From Paramicrobacterium agarici (GTDB taxonomy: Bacteria; Actinomycetota; Actinomycetes; Actinomycetales; Microbacteriaceae), in assembly GCF_002563955.1 (NCBI RefSeq), contig NZ_PDJE01000001.1, positions 806,001-870,000 of the forward strand: a stretch of 64,000 nt of DNA, given 5' to 3'. Made by a program: the position numbers and the translations under genes. The notes below the pieces were generated by a model that was given only the letters and a program-made list of their open reading frames with translations, had not been told where the DNA came from and made no database searches. Below, in pieces: positions 34,702-42,568 of the stretch; the stretch's first letter is position 1, and every line of letters starts with the position of its first letter.

Positions 34702-34725
34702 ATGTACATAGTTGTCCACGTACAA
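34702..34725. promoter_or_regulatory. Candidate GntR operator of the ribose operon
   Basis: ATGTACAT (34702-34709) is a perfect palindrome. TTGTCCACGTACAA (34712-34725) has TTGT and ACAA arms, and TGTAC/GTACA arms span both. Such GTAC-rich palindromes suit HutC/AraR-type GntR repressors, and one is encoded at the end of this operon. The site overlaps the predicted transcription start. Confidence 0.5.
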
Positions 34726-34739
34726 ATTGGTTCGGATCG

Positions 34740-35657
34740 ATGAAGATTGCAGTGATCGGAAGTTACGGCGCGGGCCTCACCATGCGGGTGCCCCGAGCGC
34801 CGGAAGCCGGGGAGACGCTGACCGGCGACGGCTTCGAGGCGGGGCCCGGAGGCAAGGGCTCCAACCAGGCGATCGGCGCCGCGCGGCTGGGCGCGACAGT
34901 GTCGTTGCTGACCGCGATCGGCGACGACGCGTTCGGGCGTTCGGCCCGCTCGCTGTGGAGCGATGAGGGAGTGGATGCTTCCGGCATCCTGATCTCTGAT
35001 GATGCCCCCACCATGGCCGGCTTCATCATGGTCGAGCCCTCGGGCGAGAACCGCATCGTCATCGCGCCCGGCGCCCTCGACCTGCTGAACGAGAGTCACG
35101 TGGAGGCGTTCCGCAGCGAGGTCGCCGCCGCGGACCTCGTGCTCGTCTCGATGGAGATTCCGATCTCGGCCGTCGCCGCCGCCGTGCGAATAGCGCGAGA
35201 AGAGGGCGTGCGCACGGTGCTGAACCCGGCGCCGGCCCGCCCGCTCTCTGCCGAGATTCTGGGCAATGTCGACATCATCACGCCGAACCAGACCGAGGCG
35301 CGCATCATTCTCGACCTGGACGACGCACCGAACGACGACGTGGCGTTGGCACGGCGTATCGCTGAGCGCATCGACGGAGCCGTCGTCATGACGCGCGGCT
35401 CAGACGGCGCGATCATCGTCGAGAACGGCGAGACGTTGCACGTCGACCCCGTTGTCGCAACGCAGGTCGTCGACACCACGGGTGCGGGCGACTCGTTCAA
35501 CGCCGCGCTCGCCGTTGCCCTTGCCGGAGGCAGCTCGCTGCGCGACGCCGCCGCGTATGGCGCACAGGCTGGCGCATTCACGGTCGCCACGAACGGCGTC
35601 GTTCCGGCCCTCCCTACCCACCACGACTTGAGCTTCACGATCGGAGTGTCCCAGTGA
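34740..35657 (+). CDS. rbsK: Ribokinase (PfkB family)
   Basis: This 305-residue kinase phosphorylates D-ribose, and possibly deoxyribose, with ATP. It has the N-terminal PfkB signature GPGGKGSNQAIGAARLGA and the C-terminal catalytic motif DTTGAGDSFNAAL with Asp251 as the base. The PNQTEA segment near residue 180 is also typical of ribokinases. It is the first gene of the rbs operon, and its stop overlaps the GTG start of the permease. The following pyranase and aldolase genes support a ribose or 2-deoxyribose substrate. Confidence 0.87.
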   Translation: MKIAVIGSYGAGLTMRVPRAPEAGETLTGDGFEAGPGGKGSNQAIGAARLGATVSLLTAIGDDAFGRSARSLWSDEGVDASGILISDDAPTMAGFIMVEPSGENRIVIAPGALDLLNESHVEAFRSEVAAADLVLVSMEIPISAVAAAVRIAREEGVRTVLNPAPARPLSAEILGNVDIITPNQTEARIILDLDDAPNDDVALARRIAERIDGAVVMTRGSDGAIIVENGETLHVDPVVATQVVDTTGAGDSFNAALAVALAGGSSLRDAAAYGAQAGAFTVATNGVVPALPTHHDLSFTIGVSQ

Positions 35658-36658
35658 CCGCAGCTACCGCCACCGCCCCGCGGCGTGCATCGTTCGACCC
35701 GCGCAAGCTGCTGCACGCCCGCGAAGCTGGCGTGTTCGCCGCCCTTGTGCTCCTCTTTATTCTTGGCGCCGTTCTCTCGCCGAGTTTCATGCAGGCGGGA
35801 AACCTCCTCTCGGTCGGCCAGCAGATCTCGCAGATCGGGATCATGGCCGTTGGCGCGACATTCGTGATCGTCAACGGTGAGATCGACCTGTCAGTCGGAT
35901 CCGTATACGCGCTGGCAGCGATCTCAACAGGACTCGCAATCGAAGGTGGAACGCCGTGGTCCATCGCGATTGTGATCGGTCTTGCTGTCGGTGCCGTCGC
36001 CGGGCTGCTCAACGGTCTTGCCGTCGTGATGCTCGGGGTCCCCAGCTTCATCGTCACGCTTGGAAGCCTGAGTGTCTTTCGCGGTGTTGCGCTCTTGATC
36101 TCTGACGGAGCCCCGATCTCTCTGAGCTCCAGTCAGGCCGGCGTCGCCGAGTTCAACCTGATCGGTCAGGGATACCTGTTCGGTGTGATTCCCATGCAGC
36201 TTGTCGTCTTTGCTGTGATCGCCGCTCTCGGAGTCGTGCTGCTGTCTCGCTCGCGGCTCGGCTTCAACACCTACGCCGTCGGGGGCAACCCTGAGGCAGC
36301 CAGGCTCGTCGGCATTGAGGTGAAAGGCGTCAAGCTCACGGCGTTCATCATCGCCGGTCTCACCGCTGCAGCCGCGGGAGTGCTCGGGCTTTCGTTCCTC
36401 TCGTACGTTCAGGGAGTGACCGGAACCGGCCTCGAGCTGACCGTCATCTCAGCCGTCATCATCGGTGGCGCTGCACTCTTCGGCGGATCAGGAACGATGT
36501 GGGGAACCATCATCGGCGTGGCGTTCATCGGACTGCTGCAGAACATCCTCAATATCAACGGCATTTCATCGTTCTGGCAGACCGTCGTGACCGGTCTTGT
36601 CATCGTGGCGGCTGTCGCTACAGACACCTGGCAGCGGCGGCGAAAGTCCAAGGCTTAG
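35654..36658 (+). CDS. rbsC: Ribose-type ABC importer permease
   Basis: This 334-residue membrane protein of the RbsC/XylH family has about ten hydrophobic helices. The family blocks IVNGEIDLSVGSVYALAAI, GVPSFIVTLGSLSVFRGVALL and GGNPEAARLVGIEVKGVKL are all present, as is the late VIIGGAALFGGSGTMWGTIIG. It forms the homodimeric channel for sugar uptake. It starts at GTG 35654, overlapping the ribokinase stop. Confidence 0.9.
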   Translation: MTAATATAPRRASFDPRKLLHAREAGVFAALVLLFILGAVLSPSFMQAGNLLSVGQQISQIGIMAVGATFVIVNGEIDLSVGSVYALAAISTGLAIEGGTPWSIAIVIGLAVGAVAGLLNGLAVVMLGVPSFIVTLGSLSVFRGVALLISDGAPISLSSSQAGVAEFNLIGQGYLFGVIPMQLVVFAVIAALGVVLLSRSRLGFNTYAVGGNPEAARLVGIEVKGVKLTAFIIAGLTAAAAGVLGLSFLSYVQGVTGTGLELTVISAVIIGGAALFGGSGTMWGTIIGVAFIGLLQNILNINGISSFWQTVVTGLVIVAAVATDTWQRRRKSKA

Positions 36659-36730
36659 GCGAGACCTTCCTCGCACAACATCTCGACCCTTACATCCCCA
36701 CTCACGCTATTTCGGACCAAAGGAGGACCG

Positions 36731-37756
36731 ATGTCTTTCAAGACTAAAACCCGTCGTCTGCTCGTTGCAGGCGCAGCAGCAGTAGCGAGTGCGCTAGTTC
36801 TGGCTGGCTGCGGCGCAATCACCCCGGCGAATTCCAGTGGAGAAGAGCAAGAGTTTGAACTTGCCGACTACATTCAACAGCGCATCGACGATGGAGATCC
36901 GCTGCGCATCAAACTGAGCTACCATGACCCCTCGCTCGCATTCGCCACCCCGATCAAGGCAGGAATGGAAAAGGCCGGAGAGGAGTTCGGCGTTGACGTA
37001 AGCCTGATCGGGCCAACAGGCGGCGACGCGGCCAAGCAGGTCTCTGAGCTCCAGACCCTGATTCAGCAGAAGGCCGTTGACGGTCTTGCCGTCTCGTCTG
37101 CGTCAAGCGATGCGCTTAAGCCCGTGATCTCACAGGCCTACGACGCGGGAATTCCGATCATCTCGTTTAATACGGACAACCCGGGCTCCGACCAGATGGG
37201 CTTTGTCGGCCAGGACCTCAAGGCGTCGGGAGCTTCCGAGGCAGAGGAACTGCTGAAGACGCTCGGCGACAGTGCATCTGGAAAAGTCGTCGTGTTCTCC
37301 CTCGACACCGGGGCCGGCTGGTCTCACGATCGCTTCGGCGGTTTCGAAGAGGCGCTGGCCGACACTGATCTCGAGGTCGTCGGACCGGTCAACGTGGGCA
37401 ACGAGCCCAGTGAGGCTTACAACACCGTTGCGTCGACGATGGCGGGACAGAAGGATGTTGTAGCAATCGCTGGTCTTGACTGCTGCTCGACGACCGCGGC
37501 TGCGAAATGGATCGCCCAGTCGGGCAAAGCCGCCGACATCGCCATGGTCGGTTTCGACCTTCTGTCAACGACAGCCGGCTACATCGAGGAAGGCGTCGTG
37601 ACGTTCACGATCAGCCAGAACCCGACGGAGCAGGGCTACCAGGCGGTGAAGGTTCTCACCGATTTCCTGCAAGAGGGAATGCCCATTGAGGGGGTCGACA
37701 CCGGGGCTCAGATCATCACCAAGGAGAACCTCGACGAAGCCACGGTGGAGGACTGA
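36731..37756 (+). CDS. rbsB: Ribose-type ABC importer, sugar-binding lipoprotein
   Basis: This 341-residue protein has a signal peptide ending in the lipobox LVLAGC, so it should be a membrane-anchored lipoprotein. The mature part is a periplasmic-binding-protein type 1 fold of the RbsB class, with LQTLIQQKAVDGLAVSSAS, AGIPIISFNTDNPG and a late DIAMVGFDLLSTT. AGGAGG stands at 36721-36726 before the ATG. The stop overlaps the ATPase start as TGATG. It binds the imported sugar. Confidence 0.9.
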   Translation: MSFKTKTRRLLVAGAAAVASALVLAGCGAITPANSSGEEQEFELADYIQQRIDDGDPLRIKLSYHDPSLAFATPIKAGMEKAGEEFGVDVSLIGPTGGDAAKQVSELQTLIQQKAVDGLAVSSASSDALKPVISQAYDAGIPIISFNTDNPGSDQMGFVGQDLKASGASEAEELLKTLGDSASGKVVVFSLDTGAGWSHDRFGGFEEALADTDLEVVGPVNVGNEPSEAYNTVASTMAGQKDVVAIAGLDCCSTTAAAKWIAQSGKAADIAMVGFDLLSTTAGYIEEGVVTFTISQNPTEQGYQAVKVLTDFLQEGMPIEGVDTGAQIITKENLDEATVED

Positions 37757-39291
37757 TGGCTTCCGCAACGCCGCTCGTCGAAATCCGCGAGCTCTCGCGC
37801 AACTTCGGGCCGGTTCGGGCACTTGACGATGTCAGCTTCGACATTGTCGAGGGCGAGGTGATGGGTCTGGTCGGTGAGAACGGTGCAGGCAAATCGACAC
37901 TGTTGAAGATCTTGGCGGGCCTGCAACCGCCGAGCTCAGGCACGGTTCGAGTCGACGGTAGCGCAATCGAGAGCTTCGATCCCAACACCGTACTAAGCAA
38001 GCACTCGATCGCGATCGTTCCCCAGGAACTGTCGCTGCTGCAAGATCGGACAGTCGCCGAGAACATCCTCGCGGGCATTGAACCCGGCTCGCGGCTCTTC
38101 CCGTCGAAACGCCAAATGGATGCTCGTGCCCGTGACCTCCTCGCGGAACTGGACCTCGACATCGATCCCGGCGCGAGTGTTCGTCAGCTCGACCTTGCGA
38201 TTCAACAGCTCGTGGTCGTCGCGCGCTCGATTGCACGCGGCTGCAAGGTCCTGATTCTCGATGAGCCGACAGCAATGCTCACCCCCGCAGAAGCCAGCAG
38301 GCTCTTCGCGCTCATGGCCAAGCTCAAATCGCAGGGCACGACCATGGTGTACGTCTCGCACCGGATGCCAGAGATCTTTGAACTCTGCGATCGGCTCGAA
38401 GTGCTGCGCGATGGCCGACACGTGGCGTCGTGGCACCGCGACGAAGTGACTCCAGATGACGTTGTCGCTGCGATGGTCGGCCGTGAACTGGAGAAGTTCG
38501 ACGGGCGCGACAACCGATCGATTCCGGCCGACGTCGCTCCGGCATTGAGGGTGACTGAGTTGAGCGGCCGTCGTCACGACGACGTCACCTTCGACGTGCG
38601 TCCGGGGGAGATTCTCGGAATCGCGGGCCTTCCAGACTCGGGGCGAGTCGAACTGCTCGCGAACATTTTCGGTTCAGACCGAGCGAGATCAGGTCGCGTC
38701 ACGCTCAAGGGTGCGCCCTACGAATCGCGCTCGCCGATCGCGAGTGTTGGGCACAAGCTGGGCTTTCTGCCTGGAGAACGCCGTGCCCAAGGCATCCTGA
38801 CGACGATGACCGTTGGCGAGAACATCGGTGTGCTTCGAACGCGCGCACACTCCACCCTGGGAATGGTCCAGAAGGGAAAGCTGGCCACGTTCTCACAGAA
38901 GCTCGCCGAAAGTATGCGCGTGAAGACGGCGAGTCTCGGTGCTCCGATTACGAGCCTTTCCGGTGGCAACCAGCAGAAAGCTCTACTGGCGCGCTGGATG
39001 TCCATCGACCCGGAGGTTCTCATGCTCGATGAGCCGACCCGCGGCGTGGACGTGGGAGCGAAAGTCGAGATCTATGAACGGCTCTTCGATCTGGCCGATC
39101 GGGGCGTCGCGATCATTTGCTCGTCGTCAGACCTACCAGAGCTGCTGACGGCAACCGACCGCATTCTCGTGATGCGCGAAGGAAGAGTCGCGGGCGTGCT
39201 TGAATCCCGCGACGCAACGGAGGAATCCATTATGGCGCTCGCCACCAACGCCTCGGCTGACGAGCTCGCCTCGACGAAGGGACTGGAATGA
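37756..39291 (+). CDS. rbsA: Ribose-type ABC importer ATPase, two-domain
   Basis: This 511-residue protein contains two fused ABC domains, as in RbsA. Domain 1 has Walker A GENGAGKST (40-48) and Walker B LILDEPTAMLTPAE. Domain 2 has the usual degenerate P-loop, here AGLPDSGRVE, but retains LSGGNQQKALLARWM and LMLDEPTRGVDVGAK. This asymmetry is normal for the family. It overlaps the binding-protein gene upstream and rbsD downstream. Confidence 0.92.
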   Translation: MASATPLVEIRELSRNFGPVRALDDVSFDIVEGEVMGLVGENGAGKSTLLKILAGLQPPSSGTVRVDGSAIESFDPNTVLSKHSIAIVPQELSLLQDRTVAENILAGIEPGSRLFPSKRQMDARARDLLAELDLDIDPGASVRQLDLAIQQLVVVARSIARGCKVLILDEPTAMLTPAEASRLFALMAKLKSQGTTMVYVSHRMPEIFELCDRLEVLRDGRHVASWHRDEVTPDDVVAAMVGRELEKFDGRDNRSIPADVAPALRVTELSGRRHDDVTFDVRPGEILGIAGLPDSGRVELLANIFGSDRARSGRVTLKGAPYESRSPIASVGHKLGFLPGERRAQGILTTMTVGENIGVLRTRAHSTLGMVQKGKLATFSQKLAESMRVKTASLGAPITSLSGGNQQKALLARWMSIDPEVLMLDEPTRGVDVGAKVEIYERLFDLADRGVAIICSSSDLPELLTATDRILVMREGRVAGVLESRDATEESIMALATNASADELASTKGLE

Positions 39292-39743
39292 AACGCACCG
39301 GCATTTTGAACGCCGAACTGAGCGGAGCGCTTGCCACACTCGGCCACACCGACCTGCTCATGGTCGTGGACGCGGGTTTCCCGATTCCACGCAGCGCACA
39401 TCGCGTCGACCTCGCCATCGCAGAGAACCTGCCCGACCTTCGCACGGTGCTTGGTCTCATCGCAGATGAGCTTGTCGTCGAGGGGGTCGTGCGGGCAGAA
39501 GACGTGACCACGAACAACCCTCGACTTGACGAGTGGATTCAGGGGCGCTTCACCGATGCCGAATTCTCGACGCGCTCGCACGCCGACATGCTGGGCGAAC
39601 TTGCCCAGCAGGCCAAGGTGATCGTACGCACCGGGGCTTTCGAGCCGTGGGGAAACATCGGCCTCTTCTGCGGAGTGGACGTCCCTCGCTGGTTCGGCGG
39701 CGACGGCGTCATCGCCCCGGACTACTACGCGTCAAAGCTTTAA
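39288..39743 (+). CDS. rbsD: D-ribose pyranase
   Basis: RbsD speeds the interconversion of pyranose and furanose forms of ribose so that ribokinase can use it. The 151 residues start MKRTGILNAELSGALATLGHTD, with the catalytic histidine in GHTD, and end with the conserved ATGAFEPWGNIGLF-like block, here RTGAFEPWGNIGLFCGV. The length is close to the family norm. The start overlaps the ATPase stop. Confidence 0.92.
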   Translation: MKRTGILNAELSGALATLGHTDLLMVVDAGFPIPRSAHRVDLAIAENLPDLRTVLGLIADELVVEGVVRAEDVTTNNPRLDEWIQGRFTDAEFSTRSHADMLGELAQQAKVIVRTGAFEPWGNIGLFCGVDVPRWFGGDGVIAPDYYASKL

Positions 39744-39767
39744 ACCTCATACAACAGAAAGATGGAA

Positions 39768-40478
39768 ATGACTGACACCACGGCGACCGGCACAGCGACC
39801 CTGTCACCGGCACAACTGGCCCCCTACATCCAGCACACGAAGATCGAAACGGGAATCACTCGTGACGAGATGCTTGCGCACGCACATGAAGCGATTGAGC
39901 ACGGATTCAACGCTGCGATGGTTCCCGCATCCTGGATCCGCGACGTTGCCAGCGAACTGGCTGGGACCGGCGTCGAGCTCGCTACAGCGCTCGACTTTCC
40001 CACGGTCGGGGTCATGACCAGCGCCGGAAAGGCGGCCGAGGCCGAGGCGATTGCCAAGCTCGGCGCGACGCAGCTAGACATTGGCGTGCAGGTCGGATGG
40101 CTCAAGAGTGGCCTGTACGACGCCTTCCGTGACGACATCGCTGGTGTCGTGAAAGCGAGCGGCATTCCCGTGAAGGTGATGCTCGAGCTTCCACTGCTCA
40201 CGGACGCTGAGAAGGAAACCGCGGTCGAGCTCGCAATGGAGGCCGGGGCCGCGTTCTTGAAGAACGCATCGAGTGGTCAGATTGAGACCGCGAATCCTGA
40301 CAGCATCCGGTATCTCGTCGACCGAGCTCGCGACGGAGTGAAGGTCAAGGCGTCGGGATCGATCAAGACATACCGTCAGGCGCTGGGACTTATTGACGCA
40401 GGCGCGGTGCTACTCGGCACGAGCGCCGGCATGGCCATTATCAGCGACACCGGTGACGAGAATACGACGAGTTACTGA
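39768..40478 (+). CDS. deoC: Deoxyribose-phosphate aldolase
   Basis: DeoC cleaves 2-deoxyribose 5-phosphate into acetaldehyde and glyceraldehyde 3-phosphate. The TIM-barrel protein shows FPTVGVMTSAGKAAEAEAI, the Schiff-base lysine in FLKNASSG and the second lysine in VKASGSIKTYRQAL. In many DeoC enzymes the first motif reads KTSTGF, so this is a divergent member and another short-chain aldolase substrate is possible. Two ATG codons lie close together; 39768 has the better ribosome-site spacing, while 39762 would add two residues. Its place after rbsD suggests that the operon serves deoxyribose as well as ribose. Confidence 0.82.
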   Translation: MTDTTATGTATLSPAQLAPYIQHTKIETGITRDEMLAHAHEAIEHGFNAAMVPASWIRDVASELAGTGVELATALDFPTVGVMTSAGKAAEAEAIAKLGATQLDIGVQVGWLKSGLYDAFRDDIAGVVKASGIPVKVMLELPLLTDAEKETAVELAMEAGAAFLKNASSGQIETANPDSIRYLVDRARDGVKVKASGSIKTYRQALGLIDAGAVLLGTSAGMAIISDTGDENTTSY

Positions 40479-40487
40479 TCTCTGCGC

Positions 40488-40525
40488 ATCACCGCCTGCC
40501 TCGATACTCTCGAGCAGGCGGTGAT
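40488..40525 (+). terminator. Hairpin between deoC and the GntR gene
   Basis: ATCACCGCCTG pairs with CAGGCGGTGAT at the ends of this segment, and CTCGA/TCGAG extend the stem with one bulged base. A short TACTTG tail follows. It probably ends or attenuates the sugar operon ahead of its regulator. Confidence 0.65.
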
Positions 40526-40556
40526 ACTTGTAGGAGTCGAAGAGTGAGGAGCGACT

Positions 40557-41318
40557 GTGGGGGAACAGGCCGTCGGAAATGGGTCTGAGATCCAACGTGA
40601 GCTGCCGGTAGCGATCCATGCTCAGATCTCGGATCGTTTTCGTTCGCGAATCGCTTCGGGGGAATGGCCGGCCAACTACAGGCTGAAGAGCGAGCCGGAG
40701 CTCTCACGCGAGCTCGGCGTAAGTCGAGGCACGCTCCGACGCGCGATGACCACCCTTATCGAAGAAGGGCTGCTAAAACAGGTGCGCGGTCGGGGAACGT
40801 TCGTGACCTCGACGACAATCGAACCCGCAATTGCGCAGAAGCTGAGCACGCTGACCGAGGACTTTGCAAATCAGGGTATCGAGACGAATACCGAAGTGAT
40901 CGAGGCGACGCTGATCGACCCGCCTCGGCCGATCGCGGCTCTGCTCGACGTTGGCCCCGGGGGCTCAGTGCTCAAGCTTGTGCGGCGCCGCAGCACCGTC
41001 GAAGGGCCCGTTGCCCTGCTCTACAACTACGTGCGCGCGGATCTTGCGCCGGGAATTCAGAAGGTGGACTTTTCGAAGGCCAGTCTCTTCGGAGCCCTCG
41101 AAGGGCAGTTTGGGCTCAAGATCGCGTCAGCGCGGCGAACATTCAGTGCCCGAGCGGCCGAGGGAAATGTTGCTGAGTATCTCGAGCTGCCGACCGGATC
41201 GCCGGTGCAATATCTCGAGCAGGTCACCTACCTTTCGGATGATCGGCCCATTGAGTACTCGGATGTCTGGATTCATTCAGGGCGCCTTCGTGTGACGTCG
41301 TTGCTCTCGCGCCGCTGA
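40557..41318 (+). CDS. GntR-family regulator with UTRA domain
   Basis: The 253-residue repressor has an N-terminal winged helix, with SEPELSRELGVSRGTLRRAMTTLIEEGLLKQVRGRGTFV (residues about 45-82), and a C-terminal UTRA ligand-binding domain from about 100, with SVLKLVRRRSTVEGPVALLYNYVRADLAPG. HutC-type GntR proteins usually sense a sugar phosphate or related metabolite. The start is a GTG after GGAGCGAC. It follows the rbs-deoC genes and probably binds the GTAC-rich palindromes at 34702-34725. Confidence 0.85.
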   Translation: MGEQAVGNGSEIQRELPVAIHAQISDRFRSRIASGEWPANYRLKSEPELSRELGVSRGTLRRAMTTLIEEGLLKQVRGRGTFVTSTTIEPAIAQKLSTLTEDFANQGIETNTEVIEATLIDPPRPIAALLDVGPGGSVLKLVRRRSTVEGPVALLYNYVRADLAPGIQKVDFSKASLFGALEGQFGLKIASARRTFSARAAEGNVAEYLELPTGSPVQYLEQVTYLSDDRPIEYSDVWIHSGRLRVTSLLSRR

Positions 41319-41426
41319 GCGTCGCGGAAAGAACCTTGGTCGCGTTGCTCGCCGGGCTGTACGCAGCAAGATAGCGAGACGACATAGGGAAAGGTCGACG
41401 TTCGTGCGTTCAACGATGCTTTTCCG

Positions 41427-41867
41427 TTAGTTGATGTCGAACTCATTGCCCTCCGGATCGCGCATCGCGATCGCGTAGTGGTCGAGACCTTCCGTTTCGA
41501 GGACGCGGATGACCGTGGCGCCAAGGGCGGTCAGCCGCTCGGCCTCGTCGTCGATGCGTCGCTTGCGCTCCGGCATCGGCACTTTGCGCCCGCCACTCGC
41601 GTTGACGTCGAGGTGCAGCCGGTTCTTCAGCGACTTCTTCTCGGGCACGATCTGGAACCAGATGCGCGGACCATCTCCCTCGGGATCGATGATCGAGTCG
41701 AAGCCGACGCCGAGCTCGTCTTCAGAAACGCCGACGCTTCGCCAGTACTCGTTCCAGTCGTCGAAGCCCTCGGGTGGCGGCTCGAGCTGGTAGTGCAGTG
41801 CCTCTGCCCAGAAGCGTGCAAGCAGTTCGGGGTCACTGCAGTCGATCACCATTTGGAAGCACACCAT
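41427..41867 (-). CDS. VOC-family (glyoxalase-like) protein
   Basis: The ATG at 41867 is preceded by GGAGGA; the longer frame to 41912 has no such site. The 146 residues start MVCFQMVIDCSDPELLARFWAEAL and end RDPEGNEFDIN, the classic ends of a glyoxalase/bleomycin-resistance-type fold. RLHLDVNA in the middle supplies a likely metal-binding histidine. Actinobacteria have many such proteins, and most have no known substrate. It stands alone between two sugar systems. Confidence 0.82.
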   Translation of the reverse strand: MVCFQMVIDCSDPELLARFWAEALHYQLEPPPEGFDDWNEYWRSVGVSEDELGVGFDSIIDPEGDGPRIWFQIVPEKKSLKNRLHLDVNASGGRKVPMPERKRRIDDEAERLTALGATVIRVLETEGLDHYAIAMRDPEGNEFDIN

Positions 41868-41940
41868 TGTCGTCCTCCGCTCGACGGCTCTGATCTGCTC
41901 GCAGTATGACACCGACCGCTGACAGGGGGCGTCGTGGAGA

Positions 41941-42567
41941 TCAGCCGAGGCGCGTGCGCGTGTCGGGCGGGACGTTGAAGGCGATCAGCTGCGGGTCGGC
42001 GTTCGACGTGAGGCGGAACGCCGTGACCGCTGCGTTCGTGACGCCCGGGAACAGTGCGCGGTAGCGGTCGAGGTCGAGACCCAGCAGGTGGCAGAGCAGC
42101 AGTCGCATGAGCGTCGAATGCATGACGACGAGCACACGGCCGTCAGGATGCTGCGCACAGAGGTCGTCGAGGGCAGGAGCGCAGCGCGCGACAGCATCCG
42201 CCCCCGGTTCGCCATCCGGCAGCGGTACGGTGCCGGGGGCACCGAGGAACGCCTCAAGCTCGACGGGGAAGCGCTCGCGCATCTCGGCGCGCGTGAGGCC
42301 GTCGCCACGCCCGAAGTCGACCTCGACCAGGCGCGGGTCTTTCGTGAGCGGAAGACCCGTCGCCTCGGCTGCCGGTGTCGCCGTGAGTACCGAACGGCTG
42401 AGCGTCGAGCTGCACACCGCGTCGAGTTCCGCGCGGGCGGCCCACTCGCCGAGCTGCTCCGCCTGCTCGTATCCGCGCGGCGTCATGCCGACGTCACTGC
42501 GGCCGGCGTAGCGGTTCTCGGCATGCCACTCGGTTTCGCCGTGGCGACTCAGAAACAGCGTGGTCAC
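41941..42567 (-). CDS. Histidine phosphatase superfamily protein
   Basis: The protein starts at GTG 42567, one base after the stop of the kinase gene upstream, and has about 208 residues. It opens with TTLFLSRHGETEWHAENRYAGRSDVGMTPRG, which includes the phospho-accepting histidine of the RHG motif. A second histidine lies in VLVVMHSTLMRLLLCHLLG. Related enzymes act on phosphosugars, 3-phosphoglycerate or other small phosphates. Being last in an operon with two sugar kinases, it may dephosphorylate a sugar-phosphate intermediate or prevent its build-up. This role is inferred. Confidence 0.85.
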   Translation of the reverse strand: MTTLFLSRHGETEWHAENRYAGRSDVGMTPRGYEQAEQLGEWAARAELDAVCSSTLSRSVLTATPAAEATGLPLTKDPRLVEVDFGRGDGLTRAEMRERFPVELEAFLGAPGTVPLPDGEPGADAVARCAPALDDLCAQHPDGRVLVVMHSTLMRLLLCHLLGLDLDRYRALFPGVTNAAVTAFRLTSNADPQLIAFNVPPDTRTRLG

Positions 42568-42568
42568 G

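Larger units (their letters stand above)
33888..34739. other. Gene-poor stretch at the right end of the defence island
   Basis: These 852 bases hold no convincing long gene. They contain two copies of a 51-base direct repeat, one small reverse-strand open frame ending in the first copy, and the promoter/operator of the ribose operon at the right end. No integrase, tRNA or insertion sequence remnant could be identified. Confidence 0.7.
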
